A stretch of DNA of 64,000 nt from Ryuthela nishihirai (GCA_038380435.1 JAWZYU010000028.1:41413095-41477094); one strand, 5' to 3'. Counted from the stretch's first letter, positions 1 through 10,045 are shown. Numbers and translations are program-made. Notes: generated by a model from the letters alone, not told the origin.

Positions 1-1010
1 TTGTATCCATTTGTCCTCAGCTTCCTTTGTATTCATTTGTCCTCAGTTTCCTTTGTATTCATTTGTCCTCAATTTCCTTTGTATTCATTTGTCCTCAGTT
101 TCCTTTGCATTCATTTGTCCTCAGTTTTCTTTGTATTCATTTGTCCTCAGTTTCCTTTGTATTCATTTGTCCTCAGTTTCCTTTGTATTCATTTGTCCTC
201 AGTTTTCTTTGTATTCATTTGTCGTCAGTTTCCTTTGTATTCATTTGTCTTCAGTTTCCTTTGTATTCATTTGTCTTCAGTTTCCTTTGTATTCATTTGT
301 CCACAGTTTTCTTTGTATTCATTTGTCCTCAGTTTCCTTTGTATTCATTTGTCCTCAGTTTCCTTTGCATTCATTTGTCCTCAGTTTCCTTTGTATCCAT
401 TTGTCCTCAGTTTCCTGTGTATTCATTTGTCCTCAGTTTCCTTTGTATCCATTTGTCCTCAGTTTCCTTTGTATCCATTTGTCCTCAGTTTCCTGTGTAT
501 TCATTTGTCCTCAGTTTCCTTTGTATCCATTTGTCCTCAGTTTCCTTTGTATCCATTTGTCCTCAGTTTCCTTTGTATTCATTTGTCCTCAGTTTCCTTT
601 GTATCCATTTGTCCTCAGTTTCCTTTGTATCCATTTGTCCTCAGTTTCCTTTGTATCCATTTGTCCTCAGTTTCCTTTGTATCCATTTGTCCTCAGTTTC
701 CTTTGTATCCATTTGTCCTCAGTTTCCTTTGTATCCATTTGTCCTCAGTTTCCTTTGTATCCATTTGTCCTCAGTTTCCTTTGTATCCATTTGTCCTCAG
801 TTTCCTTTGTATTCATTTGTCCTCAGCTTCCTTTGTATTCATTTGTCCTCAGTCTCCTTTGTATTCATTTGTCCTCAGTTTCATTTGTATCCATTTGTCC
901 TCAGTTTCCTTTGTATCCATTTGTCCTCAGTTTCCTTTGTATTCATTTGTCCTCAGTTTCCTTTGTATTCATTTGTCCTCAGTTTCCTTTGCATTCATTT
1001 GGCCTCGAAT
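1..1010 (+). repeat. 26-bp minisatellite array, about 38 copies
   Basis: The unit is roughly tttgtattcatttgtcctca followed by gtttcc. It is repeated head to tail with few substitutions (tattc/tatcc, tttcc/ttttc). Because 26 is not a multiple of 3, every plus frame stays open and gives the same 26-residue hydrophobic period, so the three long reading frames here are not genes. Each unit ends in a pyrimidine-rich stretch plus CAG, which resembles a 3' splice site. The array begins before the window edge and decays from about 1010. Confidence 0.97.
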
Positions 1011-2228
1011 TATGGTATTTTTTTTATTTCACCTCAATATCCTTTTTATTCTTTACCTCTCCTCAGCTTCGTTTGTATTCTTTATTTCTCCTCAACTTTC
1101 TTTGCATTTTTTATTTCTTTACTCCCTTTTCTCTCTCCGTATTTCGAAAAACACAGTTGGTACTGGAATCTGGGAACTACAAATTGCGAGCCTGGTGTGC
1201 TACCGACTAAGCCAACCCGACCGTATCAAAACTTTTCATAAAGTAAAAAAAAATACTTAAAAAAAAACACTTTCTTAATTCCGATGAAATCTTAAGGAAT
1301 TTTTTTTATTTATGAAGCAAAAAATTATTAAGCTAATTAAAATGCATCAACATTCCTCAAAAAAAAAGAACCCTCTTAAAAAAAATTTTTTTTTGCTCTT
1401 ACATTGGAAGAGAAAGCGGTTTGAAAACGACATAAAGAATCCTGAATTAAACTTGGGAAGAACGCAATAAAAATCCGACCTTAATTAAATCCTTCTTCGT
1501 CTTTCCGAGTCATAAACTGAATTTCATTTCATAATTAAAATTTACTTCAAAGGAGAAAAAGCAACAAGACGTTCAAGTCTTTACAAAAAGATTAGAAGCG
1601 AGGATTTTACTGGGCTAACGACAGAGGGAAGATTTCAGAATGGTTCTTGAAGTATCCCTTCTTTTGTAAATGCCTACAACATTCCTAGACTTGTAAAAGT
1701 TCGCGTAATTATGGTCATTAGTTAAGTAAGCGTTTCTATAGCAAGGCTTGCGAAAGAGGAACTGTGGTGTGTGTTTTTTATTCGAATTTTTTTTCCTTAC
1801 AAGATTTGACGTAAGAAAATGACTTAATTTGTTAGGAAACCACTTTGGACAGATTGGAATTCATATCGTTGTTTTAAACAATATGGAAAATTCTTTTGGC
1901 GTGAAATTTGCCACATAAAAATAATTTACATTTTTCTATAATAGCAAAAGGGAAATTGTTTTTTAAACGTTTTATGATCGTGAGAGACAGTCTTCCTTTA
2001 CTTATCCACCAAAGCTTTTGTTTATAATCGTTTTCAAACGGTTTAATTATTAATATTTGTACCATTTGCATTTTCATTTAAATTATTAAAATAATAGTTG
2101 AAAGTATAAAACTGAGAAGGCAATATAGAACTGTAAAAACCTTAATTTCCTTTTATGATATTCAGCAAAAGCGTTTTTTGGCATTTGCCGAAATGCTTTT
2201 GCCTGTTATGTCACCATAAATTACAATG
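1011..2228. other. AT-rich stretch, decayed array edge and one SINE head fragment
   Basis: Positions 1011-1130 look like a decayed continuation of the pyrimidine-rich array. Positions 1155-1222 match the tRNA-like head of SINE-A in minus orientation (gggaactacaaattgcgagc, then ctaccgactaagcc). From about 1225 to 2228 the sequence is AT-rich with poly-A and poly-T runs. I see no coding signal, RNA gene or further repeat there. Confidence 0.6.
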
Positions 2229-2230
2229 TA

Positions 2231-2733
2231 CAGTGGCTCGAAAAATATCCGAACACTATGGTTGATTACAGAATTCAGAAAAAATATCTGGCAACGATTT
2301 TTTTTAGAAATTAGTGATCTGGCAACCTTTGTGTCACGTGATTACAGAATTCAAGAAAAATATCTGGAGCGTGTACAGCAACTGTACACGCTCCAGTTAC
2401 CGTTCACAGCAAACTGGAGCGTGTGCAGTTACTGCACACGCTCCAGTTTGCTGTGAACGGTAACTGCACACGCTCAATATTTCCGTGAGTGAGCCCACAC
2501 GATCTAGTATCAAAATAATATGACCACCTACAGTCGCTCAAAAAAGTATCCGAACACTATGGTTGATTACAGAATCCAGAAAAAATATCTGGCAACGATT
2601 ATTTAGAAATTAGTGATCTGGCAACCTTACACGAAGGTTGCCAGATCACTAATTTCCAAAAATATTCGTTGCCAGATATTATTTCTGAATTCCGTAATCA
2701 ACCATAGTGTTCGGATATTTTTTTGAACGAATG
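2231..2733 (+). mobile_element. Tc1/mariner-like MITE, tandem composite of two units
   Basis: The left end is cagtggctcgaaaaatatcc with TA before it. The right end is the inverted form (ggatatttttttgaacga). An internal copy of the terminus (cagtcgctcaaaaaagtatc) lies at 2531, directly after a TA, so two units of about 300 bp share a TA. Inside, the string gcgtgtacagcaactgtacacgc and related palindromes repeat. There is no transposase. The same family occurs at 7534-8289, 50020-50448 and 61288-61938. Confidence 0.85.
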
Positions 2734-2803
2734 TGTGTTCTACTTGCTCCCAAGTTTCGAACAGAGGCTTTTGAATGAAAGAATATTTCTACGCAGTTTC
2801 ATC

Positions 2804-3190
2804 GGGGCGTAGGTGGCTCAGTCGGTAGCGCGCGATGCTCGTAATCTGTAGTTCCCAGGTTCAACTCCCAGCTGGGTCAGCGTTGAGATTTATCTCCGCA
2901 AAATTCCCCGCCCTGCCCACGGTCAGTAGGGGACACCGATAGGCTTGGAAATGCCGCCGTCCGTCGGATGGGATGTTAGGCCGTGGCCCCGTGTGCGGGA
3001 GAGCCATACCCTGTGCACGTTAAAGAACACGCTGGATGGCCTGGACGGGAGGCTACCATCTGTCTCCCAACAGCTGTTCGAGTAGGTCCCCTCCCCCAAC
3101 CTTCTCTGAGCCTTCGGGGTCTATGTGACCTGGCCATTTAGCCCATGGTGTGCAAAAAAGTGCCACTCAGAGGTAAAACAACCCAACCCA
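2804..3190 (+). mobile_element. SINE-A copy, full length, 12-bp TSD
   Basis: The tRNA-like head has an A box (tggctcagtcggt) and a B-box-like ggttcaactcc. It is followed by the SINE body and an acaacccaaccca tail. The TSD acgcagtttcat is at 2791-2802 and 3191-3202. This copy is a good type example because both TSDs are perfect. Confidence 0.95.
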
Positions 3191-3202
3191 ACGCAGTTTC
3201 AT

Positions 3203-3589
3203 TTAAAGGTGTAGCATTATTGAATACACTTTCTGTAGAGTACCAATTTTTTTTTAACGTATTAAAGACAGAGTCCTATCTCGTAATATTAACCGTTATA
3301 GATAATAGGCTCCCTTCTAAAATTTCGGCCTCTTCTAAATAGCAGAAAAGGAATCGCTGTACATATTACGGTCTCCTCGCAATCAAAGAAATTGCTGACT
3401 GCTTTTATGGGTTCCATTTTTAAACAACATGACAGAAAGAAATTGGGAAAAATTTGAACTTTCCAGGATTGAGAATCGAATTTTATCATGATGGACTGAC
3501 GTGATATTGGACAGAAATAAAATAAGGAGGAAGCCTCGGGAGACGAAGTCGAGAGAGTTTAAGGTGAGAGATCATCAGTAGTAAAGTCG
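3203..3589. other. Unique non-coding stretch
   Basis: This is moderately AT-rich sequence between a SINE and the 39-bp array. Two short reading frames of about 65 codons, one per strand, have no recognisable domain, composition bias or splice context. I see no gene here. Confidence 0.5.
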
Positions 3590-4200
3590 ACAGATCTTAA
3601 GGCGAGGGAGCCTCACGAGGTAAAATCGATGGAACGTAAGGCGAGGGAGCCTCACGAAACAAAATCGAGGGAACTTAAGGTGAGGGAGCCTCACGAGACA
3701 AAATCGAGGGAACTTAAGGTGAGGGAGCCTCGCGAGGTAAAATCGAGGGAACGTAAGGCGAGGGAGCCTCACGAGACAAAATCGAGGGAACGTAAGGCGA
3801 GGGAGCCTCACGAGACAAAATCGAGGGAACTTAAGGCGAGGGAGCCTCACGAGAAAAAATCAAGGGAACGTAAGGCGAGGGATCCTCGCGAGGTAAAATC
3901 GAGGGAACGTAAGGCGAGGGAGCCTCACGAAACAAAATCGAGGGAACTTAAGGCGAGGGATCCTCGCGAGACAAAATCGAGGGAACCTAAGGCGAGTTAG
4001 ACTTAGGAGATAAATTCGACAGATCATAAGGCTAGAGAGTCTCATGAAACAATGCCAAATAATCTTAAGTCGAGGGAGCCTCATCAAACAGAGTCGAGGC
4101 ATTTTAAGGCGAAGGAGCCTCAGGAGACAAAGTCGAGTGATCTTAAGGCTAGGTAACCTCAAAAGACAAAGTCAAGGGATTTTAAGGCAAAGGAAACGTT
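3590..4200 (+). repeat. 39-bp minisatellite array, about 14 copies
   Basis: The unit is approximately cgagggaacgtaaggcgagg plus gagcctcacgagacaaaat. Because 39 is divisible by 3, both strands stay open through the array. The plus frame gives a 13-residue Glu/Arg/Lys-rich period and the minus frame a Leu/Arg/Phe-rich one. No promoter, start context or conserved domain supports translation. Copies diverge after about 4000. Confidence 0.93.
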
Positions 4201-4375
4201 CTCAAGTCTCTCTGGCTTTAAGAAAAAAAAAGCTTCAAACATTATTTTTATTCGGCATATGAAGATTAATCAGAATACGGGACTCACTTTACTGAAAAAT
4301 CATTTAAAAGCGGCTTTTTTTAAACAAAAATATACGATTTATCGAATATTTTCGATCAATGTCTAAGTTTTTCTG

Positions 4376-4391
4376 GGGGGGGGGGGGGGGA
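4376..4391. repeat. Poly-G homopolymer run
   Basis: A run of about 16 consecutive G bases lies in otherwise AT-rich sequence. Its length is probably polymorphic or error-prone. Confidence 0.8.
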
Positions 4392-4505
4392 GACGTTGCA
4401 AAATTCAGAAATGGCTTTTTTCACTCTGTGCGAAAGCTTTGTGAGATTGGGTGATTTGTGATAACATTTCTAAAAAAATACTAAAACGCAACGTACTCAA
4501 ATCAG

Positions 4506-5205
4506 ATAGCCTCTAGGTCACAAGGACCCCGAGGACTCAGAAAATGTTGGGGGGAGGGACCCTTGGATAGTTGTTAGGAAAGAGATGGAAGCCTACTTTC
4601 AAAGCTATCCAGTGTATAACTCTCCCTTACATAGAGCCATGGCTTAACGTCGCATCTGACGGACGGCGGCCTTTCCAAGCCCATCGATGTCTCCCTACTG
4701 ACAGAGGGGCGGGGGTGGCTCAGTCGGTAGCGCGCCAGGCTCGTAATCTGAGGTTCCCAGGTTCGAGTCCCAGCTGCGTCAGCGTTGAAATTTATCTCCC
4801 CAAAATTCCCCGCCCTGCCCACGGTCAGTAGGGGACACCGATGGGCTTGGAAAGGCCGCCGTCCGTCGGATGGGACGTTAAGCCGTGGCCCCGTGTGCGT
4901 GAGAGACATACCCTGTGCACCCTTAAAGAACACGCTGGATGGCCTTGACGGGAGGCTACCATCTGTCTCCCAACAGCTGTTCCAGTGGGTCCCCTCCCCC
5001 AACCTTCTCTGAGCCTTCGGGGTCCATGTGACCTGGCCATTTAGCCCATGTGTGCAAAAAAGTGGCGCTCAGAGGTAAAACAACCCAACCCTACTGACAG
5101 AGGGCGGGGAGTTTTGCGGAGGTAAATCTCAACTCTGGCGAGACTCGAACCTGGGAATTGTAGATTATAAGCCTGGAGCGCTACCGACTGAGCCACCCCC
5201 TTCCC
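4506..5205 (-). mobile_element. Older SINE-A copy, split by a younger SINE-A
   Basis: Minus-strand SINE body is visible at 4506-4706 (ggtcacaaggaccccgaggac, then gatggaagcc and ggacggcggcctttccaagc). It resumes at 5091-5205 with the head (gactcgaacctgggaattg, accgactgagccaccccc). The two halves are separated by a plus-strand SINE-A at 4708-5090. Confidence 0.88.
4708..5090 (+). mobile_element. Younger SINE-A copy nested in an older one
   Basis: The A box (tggctcagtcggt) and B box (ggttcgagtcc) match the pol III consensus. The flanking duplication ctactgacagagg (4695-4707 and 5091-5103) is host sequence from the older SINE. The insertion orientation is opposite to the host copy. Confidence 0.95.
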
Positions 5206-5346
5206 TAGTCAATACGGTGAAGAGAAAATATTTCTTTTGAGTTCTATGAAATAATTTCACTGGCGAATTAATATGAATAAGATAGAGAAGCATTTTTTTT
5301 GATAGAATTTAAATATATTTGCTTCCCTTTCTTTTCTATTCTTCAG

Positions 5347-5463
5347 GCGAATGCCGAAAAGATGGCCCGTGCCAACAGCTGTGCTTCGATCTTCACGATG
5401 GTACGTTTGAATGTGGTTGTGAAGATGACTATACTCTGCTCGCCGATGGATATAACTGCATTG
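5347..5463 (+). CDS. Internal exon encoding one EGF-like domain
   Basis: A pyrimidine-rich acceptor (ttccctttcttttctattcttcag) precedes 117 bp of open frame, and the donor gtaagat follows. Read in phase 1-1, it encodes 38 whole codons with six cysteines spaced C-x5-C-x3-C-x9-C-x-C-x12-C. The short motifs GPCQQLC, FECGC and LLADGYNC are visible. That spacing and the symmetric 1-1 exon phase are classic for shuffled EGF modules in secreted or membrane proteins of the LDL-receptor, matrilin or tolloid style. The residues before the first cysteine do not show the calcium-binding D-x-D/N-E/Q signature. No neighbouring exon was found in the window, and a LINE fragment starts within a few bases of the donor. 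The host gene cannot be named from one module. Confidence 0.85.
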
Positions 5464-5955
5464 GTAAGATGTAAAAACGTATTAAGAACTGATACTATTT
5501 TCGTAAATAAATCAAAATTTTTATTAAAATTGAGCAATTCTCCTAAATGTTCAAAATGTAATTTAATTGAAAATTCTTCCTACATAATATTAAACTGTGA
5601 AAAATATAATTCTCAAAGGAAAAAGTTTTTTGAAAACCTTAAAAGTATAGATAATAATGACTTTACTTTAAAATCAATTTTAAATTATCATATCTTCTCA
5701 ACTCAAATGAAAATATTTCGCTTCTTACTTGACTTCCTCCGAGAAACTACCATATGGAATACTCTATAAAGAAATATATATAAAAAAAAAAATTCTGTTA
5801 AAAAATAAAAAAAATACTCTCTTAAAGAATAAGAGGGGAAAAAAACCCTTTTGAGAAAAAATATATATAACCTAAACGTAAACAAAATTTTTTATGGGAA
5901 AGTCTGAAGAAGGACCTTCCAATTTTCGTGAAGTTTTTGAATTGAATTGAATTGC
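5464..5955 (+). pseudogene. 3' end of a non-LTR retrotransposon ORF2
   Basis: The plus frame at about 5473-5769 ends in a Cys/His cluster (CSKCNLIENSSYIILNCEKY) typical of the zinc-knuckle region at the C-terminus of LINE ORF2 proteins, then a short tail and a stop. An AT-rich 3' UTR and a gaattgaattgaattgc tail at about 5938-5955 close the copy. The 5' part is missing, as expected from truncated target-primed reverse transcription. It sits immediately downstream of the EGF exon, inside the presumed intron. Confidence 0.7.
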
Positions 5956-6224
5956 AAAACCGTAATTCGTATTGTTTTTATTTTCACTTACTGAAATCTT
6001 TTGAACTTCCACTCTTCGAGCAATTTCTCGTTATAAAGTTATTGAAAAATCTTCTTCCCGACAATTGTTTTTCTAAATCGACATAATAACACCGAACTAT
6101 GCCCGTGTATTATCCTTGATGTGGATAAGATCAGCTAAAGTGTTCTGCACACCATCTCTTTATACGACCATAGCGCAGAATCAATAAGGGAGTAAAATAT
6201 CTATTCATATTGAAGTAATCACCT
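5956..6224. other. Unique AT-rich stretch
   Basis: I see no coding or repeat signal in this interval between the LINE tail and a SINE array. Confidence 0.5.
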
Positions 6225-6237
6225 TATACATCAAGTT

Positions 6238-6966
6238 GGGTTGGGTTGTTTTACCTCTAAGCGGCACGTTTTTGCACACCATGGGCTAATGGCCAGGTCA
6301 CATTGACCCCGAAGGCTCAGAGAAGGTCGGGGGAGGGGACCCACTGGAACAGCTGTTGGGAGACAGATGGTAGCCTCCCGTCAAGGCCATCCAGCGTGTT
6401 CTTTAATCGATTGGACTGTTTTACCTCTGAGCGGCACTTTTTTGCACACCATGGGCTAAATGGCCAGGTCACATGGACCCCGAAGGCTCAGAGAAGGTTG
6501 GGGGTGGGGACCCACTGGAACAGCTGTTGGGAGACAGATGGTAGCCTCCCGTCAAGGCCATCCAGCGTGTTCTTTAATCGATTGGACTGTTTTACCTCTG
6601 AGCGGCACTTTTTTGCACACCATGGGCTAAATGGCCAGGTCACATGGACCCCGAAGGCTCAGAGAAGGTTGGGGGTGGGGACCCACTGGAACAGCTGTTG
6701 GGAGACAGATGGTAGCCTCCCGTCAAGGCAATCCAGCGTGTTCTTTAACGTGCACAGGGTATGGCTCTCCCGCACACGGGGCCACGGCTTAACGTCCCAT
6801 TCGACGAACGGCGGCCTTTTCAAGCCCATCGGTGTCCCCTACTGACCGTGGGCAGGGCGGGGAATTTTTGCGGAGATAAATCTCAACGCTGACCCAGCTG
6901 GGACTCGAACCTGGGAACTACAGATTACGAGCCTGGCGCGCTACCGACTAAGCCACCCCCGCCCCT
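6238..6966 (-). mobile_element. SINE-A multimer: two extra 3' halves plus a full copy
   Basis: The 3' half (tail to ttctttaa) occurs at about 6238-6409 and 6410-6580, then a complete minus-strand SINE-A runs from 6581 to 6966. The tandem period is 171 bp. The whole compound, not each unit, is flanked by tatacatcaagtt (6225-6237) and its near match at 6967-6978. The junctions join the tail (…cagtccaat) to the internal site ttaaagaacacg in the SINE sense. Confidence 0.92.
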
Positions 6967-6978
6967 ATGCATCAAGTT

Positions 6979-7300
6979 ACTTTGTTTAACAATAGTACAG
7001 TGCACTCTTGGGATCTTAAATCTTTATACCTTACGATAGTATGTGAACTACAGAGTACATGAAGCATTTTTCATTTATCTTATCATAATCCTGCAATCAC
7101 CGACTAAGTATATTTTCCCCAGGAAATCTAAGGGCAGGAATATCCGCACACATCACATCATTTCCTCCATCCATAAGACTGCAATCACTGGCCACATCAA
7201 ATCATTTTATCTATCCATAGCGCATAAATCACAGGTTATATTAGTTTTAATGTTCTTAGTGCAGAAATCACAGAATCACTTTATCTAACCTTATTGAATG
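6979..7300. other. Unique stretch with weak internal similarity
   Basis: Short phrases such as tgcaatcac and catagcgca(t/g)aatca recur loosely here and around 6170. I see no gene, and the intervals are too diverged for me to call a repeat family. Confidence 0.4.
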
Positions 7301-7533
7301 GACGGAGGTTGGCTCAGTCGGTAGCGCGCCAGGCTGTAATCTGTAATTCCAATACTCGAGCCCTACCTGGGCTAACGTTAAGATATATCTCCGCTAAATT
7401 ATCACCCTGCCCTCGGCCAGTAGGAGACGACAATGGGCTTCGAAAGACCGCCGTCCGTCGGATGGTGCGTAAAGCTGTGGCTCATCCCATATTCTGTGCA
7501 CATTGAAGAACGCTCTGGATTACCTTGACAGTA

Positions 7534-8289
7534 CAGTCGCTCAAAAAAGTATCCGAACACTATGGTTGATTACAGAATTCAGAAAAAATATCTGGCAACG
7601 ATTTTTTTTAGAAATTAGTGATCTGGCAACCTTCGTGTCACGTGATTACAGAATTCAGGAAAAATATCTGGAGCGTGTACAGCAACTGTACACGCTCCAG
7701 TTACCGTTCACAGCAAACTGGAGCATGTGCAGTTACTGCACACGCTTCAGTTTGCTGTGAATGGTAAATGCACGCGCTCAATATTTCCGTGAGTGAGCCC
7801 ACACGATCTAGTATCAAAATAATATGACCACCTACAGTCGCTCAAAAAAGTATCCGAACACTACGGTTGATTACAGAATTCAGAAAAAATATCTGGCAAC
7901 GATTTTGTTTAGAAATTAGTGATCTGGCAACCTTCGTGTCACGTGATTACAGAATTCAGGAAAAATATCTGGAGCGTGTAGAGCAACTGTACACGCTCCA
8001 GTTACCGTTCACAGCAAACGGGAGAGTGTGCAGTTACTGCACACGCTCCAGTTTGCTGTGAACGGTAACTGCACACGCTCAATATTTCCGTGAGTGAGCC
8101 CACACGATCTAGTATCAAAATAATATGACCACCTACAGTCGCTCAAAATAATATCCGAACACTATGGTTGATTAAAGAATTCTGACACGAAGGTTGCCAG
8201 ATCACTAATTTCTAAAAAAAATCGTTGCAAGATATTTTTTCTGAATTCTGTAATCAACCATAGTGTTCGGATACTTTTTTGAGCGACTG
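7534..8289 (+). mobile_element. Tc1/mariner-like MITE, tandem trimer sharing TA sites
   Basis: Copies of cagtcgctcaaaa start at 7534, 7835 and about 8137, each preceded by TA, giving units of about 301 bp. The distal end is the perfect inverted terminus (actttttt gagcgactg) followed by TA at 8290-8291. Each unit carries internal palindromes around tacagcaactgta and cagtttgctgtgaacgg. It lacks any transposase. Confidence 0.88.
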
Positions 8290-8360
8290 TACACTGACAT
8301 CTGTCTCCTTTTCAGTGGGTTTCCTCATTCCAACCTTCTCCTAGTCCTTGGGGATTATAT

Positions 8361-9106
8361 ACCGTATATTTCCGCAGATAAGACGAGGTACAAATTTTCG
8401 TCAAAGTTTTATAGTTTTAGCATATATCTGCCCCATAAGACGACCCCAAACTATCAACGGCCTATGAATTTAGTTTAGATCGGAAGTTCATCTGGATAAT
8501 AATACTGTATAGCGTATACGGAATTATGTCCTATTCGCAAACATTCGCACTGATTCGGGCATTCGCGTAATGACCTTGACTATTCACAAAAGCGTCGTAT
8601 GGGCTATTCTATTTTGTGGACATACCCTACTCTGTACTAGTAAATAATTACGGTTTGTCCATTTTTTCCTCAGTAGCTCAATAAACATAACTTTTAATAT
8701 TTATTTTGTTTTAGTATTGTTTTACTATTACAATGTAATGTATTATTTATTATTACAATGTAATGTATTATCATATAGCGTATTTAAATAATATGATAGA
8801 TTTTTCGAATAGTTGTAGTGATCTACGGGACCAGGGTTCGAGCCCCGGGTAAGGCATGGATGTATGTGTCGTTTTTCTGCTGAGGTCCTGCCATCCTCTC
8901 AGACCTTCTACTCTGGCATATAAACTGGCAGGCTCCTGTCAGACCTCTGTGGCAAGCAGCTGCTTGAGGGGGTATGTAGTAATAATGGTTTCAATTTATA
9001 TAAATTTCAATCTAATTTTTTTTGTATCTGTCCTATAAGACGACCCGGATTTTGGGGGCCTTTTTTTTATGATTCAACTATCGTCTTATCTGCGGAAATA
9101 TACGGT
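8361..9106. mobile_element. Non-autonomous DNA element with 26-bp perfect TIRs
   Basis: The left TIR begins accgtatatttccgcagata (8361-8386). The right TIR is its exact reverse complement (9081-9106). Subterminal copies of ataagacgaccc occur inside each end. The interior is AT-rich, has no transposase frame, and includes a SINE-B copy at about 8816-8985. I cannot assign the superfamily: the TSD is unclear because the flanks are AT-only. Confidence 0.8.
8816..8985 (+). mobile_element. SINE-B copy inside a TIR element
   Basis: The B box in ggttcgagccccgggtaagg is followed by the shared body ctgctgaggtcctgccatcc and the end caagcagctgcttgaggggg. The 5' tRNA-like part is truncated. Confidence 0.85.
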
Positions 9107-9232
9107 AATCCTCAAGAACTCGGATAATTCCGTAAACTGGTTAAACAATTACGGATTGGCGATAATAGCGTCGACACGCGATTTAGCCCATTGGGTGCGA
9201 AAAAAGTCAACTAAGAAATAAAAAAAAACAAC

Positions 9233-9654
9233 TCTATTCAAAGGCGATAGTGTTCTGTTTCCAAGTTTTACATTGCCCTCTTTTTAAACCGAACAGTGTC
9301 ATATTTTTTCTCCCTAAGTGTCCAGTGGAAAAAATTTCAATATTATCACAGTTTGATATCGAGTCTTAAGCAGAGTCATCTTACGAGCTTTGTATACTTA
9401 GAAGTAGAGTCTACACATCTCTTAGTTTTTAACTGACTGAGAATAACCTTGTCAGCAGCATTCTACAAATATCTGATAGATAAATGGAAACATTTCCCAT
9501 GTTAAGTCAAATTCGAAGTTCCTTATTCTACAGAACTACTTTTTACAGGAAAATAGGACTAGATAAATTTTAATATCATTCACTATCTAAATCTCGATTT
9601 TCAACGATATTTGTTGGATATTTAAAGAGCTATGGAAGGTCGAATACTTAACAG
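9233..9654. other. Unique AT-rich stretch
   Basis: No coding, repeat or regulatory signal was recognised. Confidence 0.5.
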
Positions 9655-9666
9655 CAGCAAAGTCAG

Positions 9667-10045
9667 GTTGGGTTGTTTTACCTCTGAGCGGCACTTTTGT
9701 GTACACCATGGGCTAAATGGCCAGGTCACATGGACCCCGAAGGCTCAGAGAAGGTTGGGGACCCACTGGAACAGCTGTTGGGAGACAGATGGTAGCCTCC
9801 CGTCAAGGCCATCCAGCGTGTTCTTTAACGTGCACAGGGTATGGCTCTCCCACACACGGGGCCACGGCTTAGGGTCCCATCCGACGGACGGCGGCCTTTC
9901 CAAGCCCATCGATGTCCCCTACTGACCGTGGGCAGAGCGGGGAATTTTGCAGAGATAAATCTCAACGCTGACCCAGCTGGGACTCGAACCTGGGAACTAC
10001 AGATTACGAGCCTGGCGCGCTACCGACTGAGCCACCCCCGCCCCA
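9667..10045 (-). mobile_element. SINE-A copy, full length, 12-bp TSD
   Basis: It reads from the tail complement (gttgggttgttttacctctg) to the head complement (ctaccgactgagccaccccc). The TSD cagcaaagtcag is at 9655-9666 and 10046-10057. Confidence 0.95.

Larger units (their letters stand above)
7301..9232 (+). mobile_element. Old SINE-A copy interrupted by two DNA elements
   Basis: A diverged head starts near 7301 (ggctcagtcggtagcgcgcc) and the body runs to about 7530. It resumes at 8292 (gacatctgtctcc through ccttggggattatat), is cut again at 8361, and its tail (tttagcccattgggtgcgaa, then aaaaacaactct) reappears at 9186-9232. The nesting fixes the order: this SINE first, then the MITE at 7534-8289 and the TIR element at 8361-9106. 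Confidence 0.75.

Noticed and set aside
1..1260. Three overlapping plus-strand reading frames of about 400 codons
   Set aside because: They are one 26-bp satellite read in three frames, with identical periodic peptides. No start context, domain or codon bias supports translation.
2804..2880. tRNA gene
   Set aside because: tRNA-like heads occur dozens of times, always joined to the SINE body. The acceptor stems do not close well, so they are pol III promoters of SINEs and not tRNA genes.
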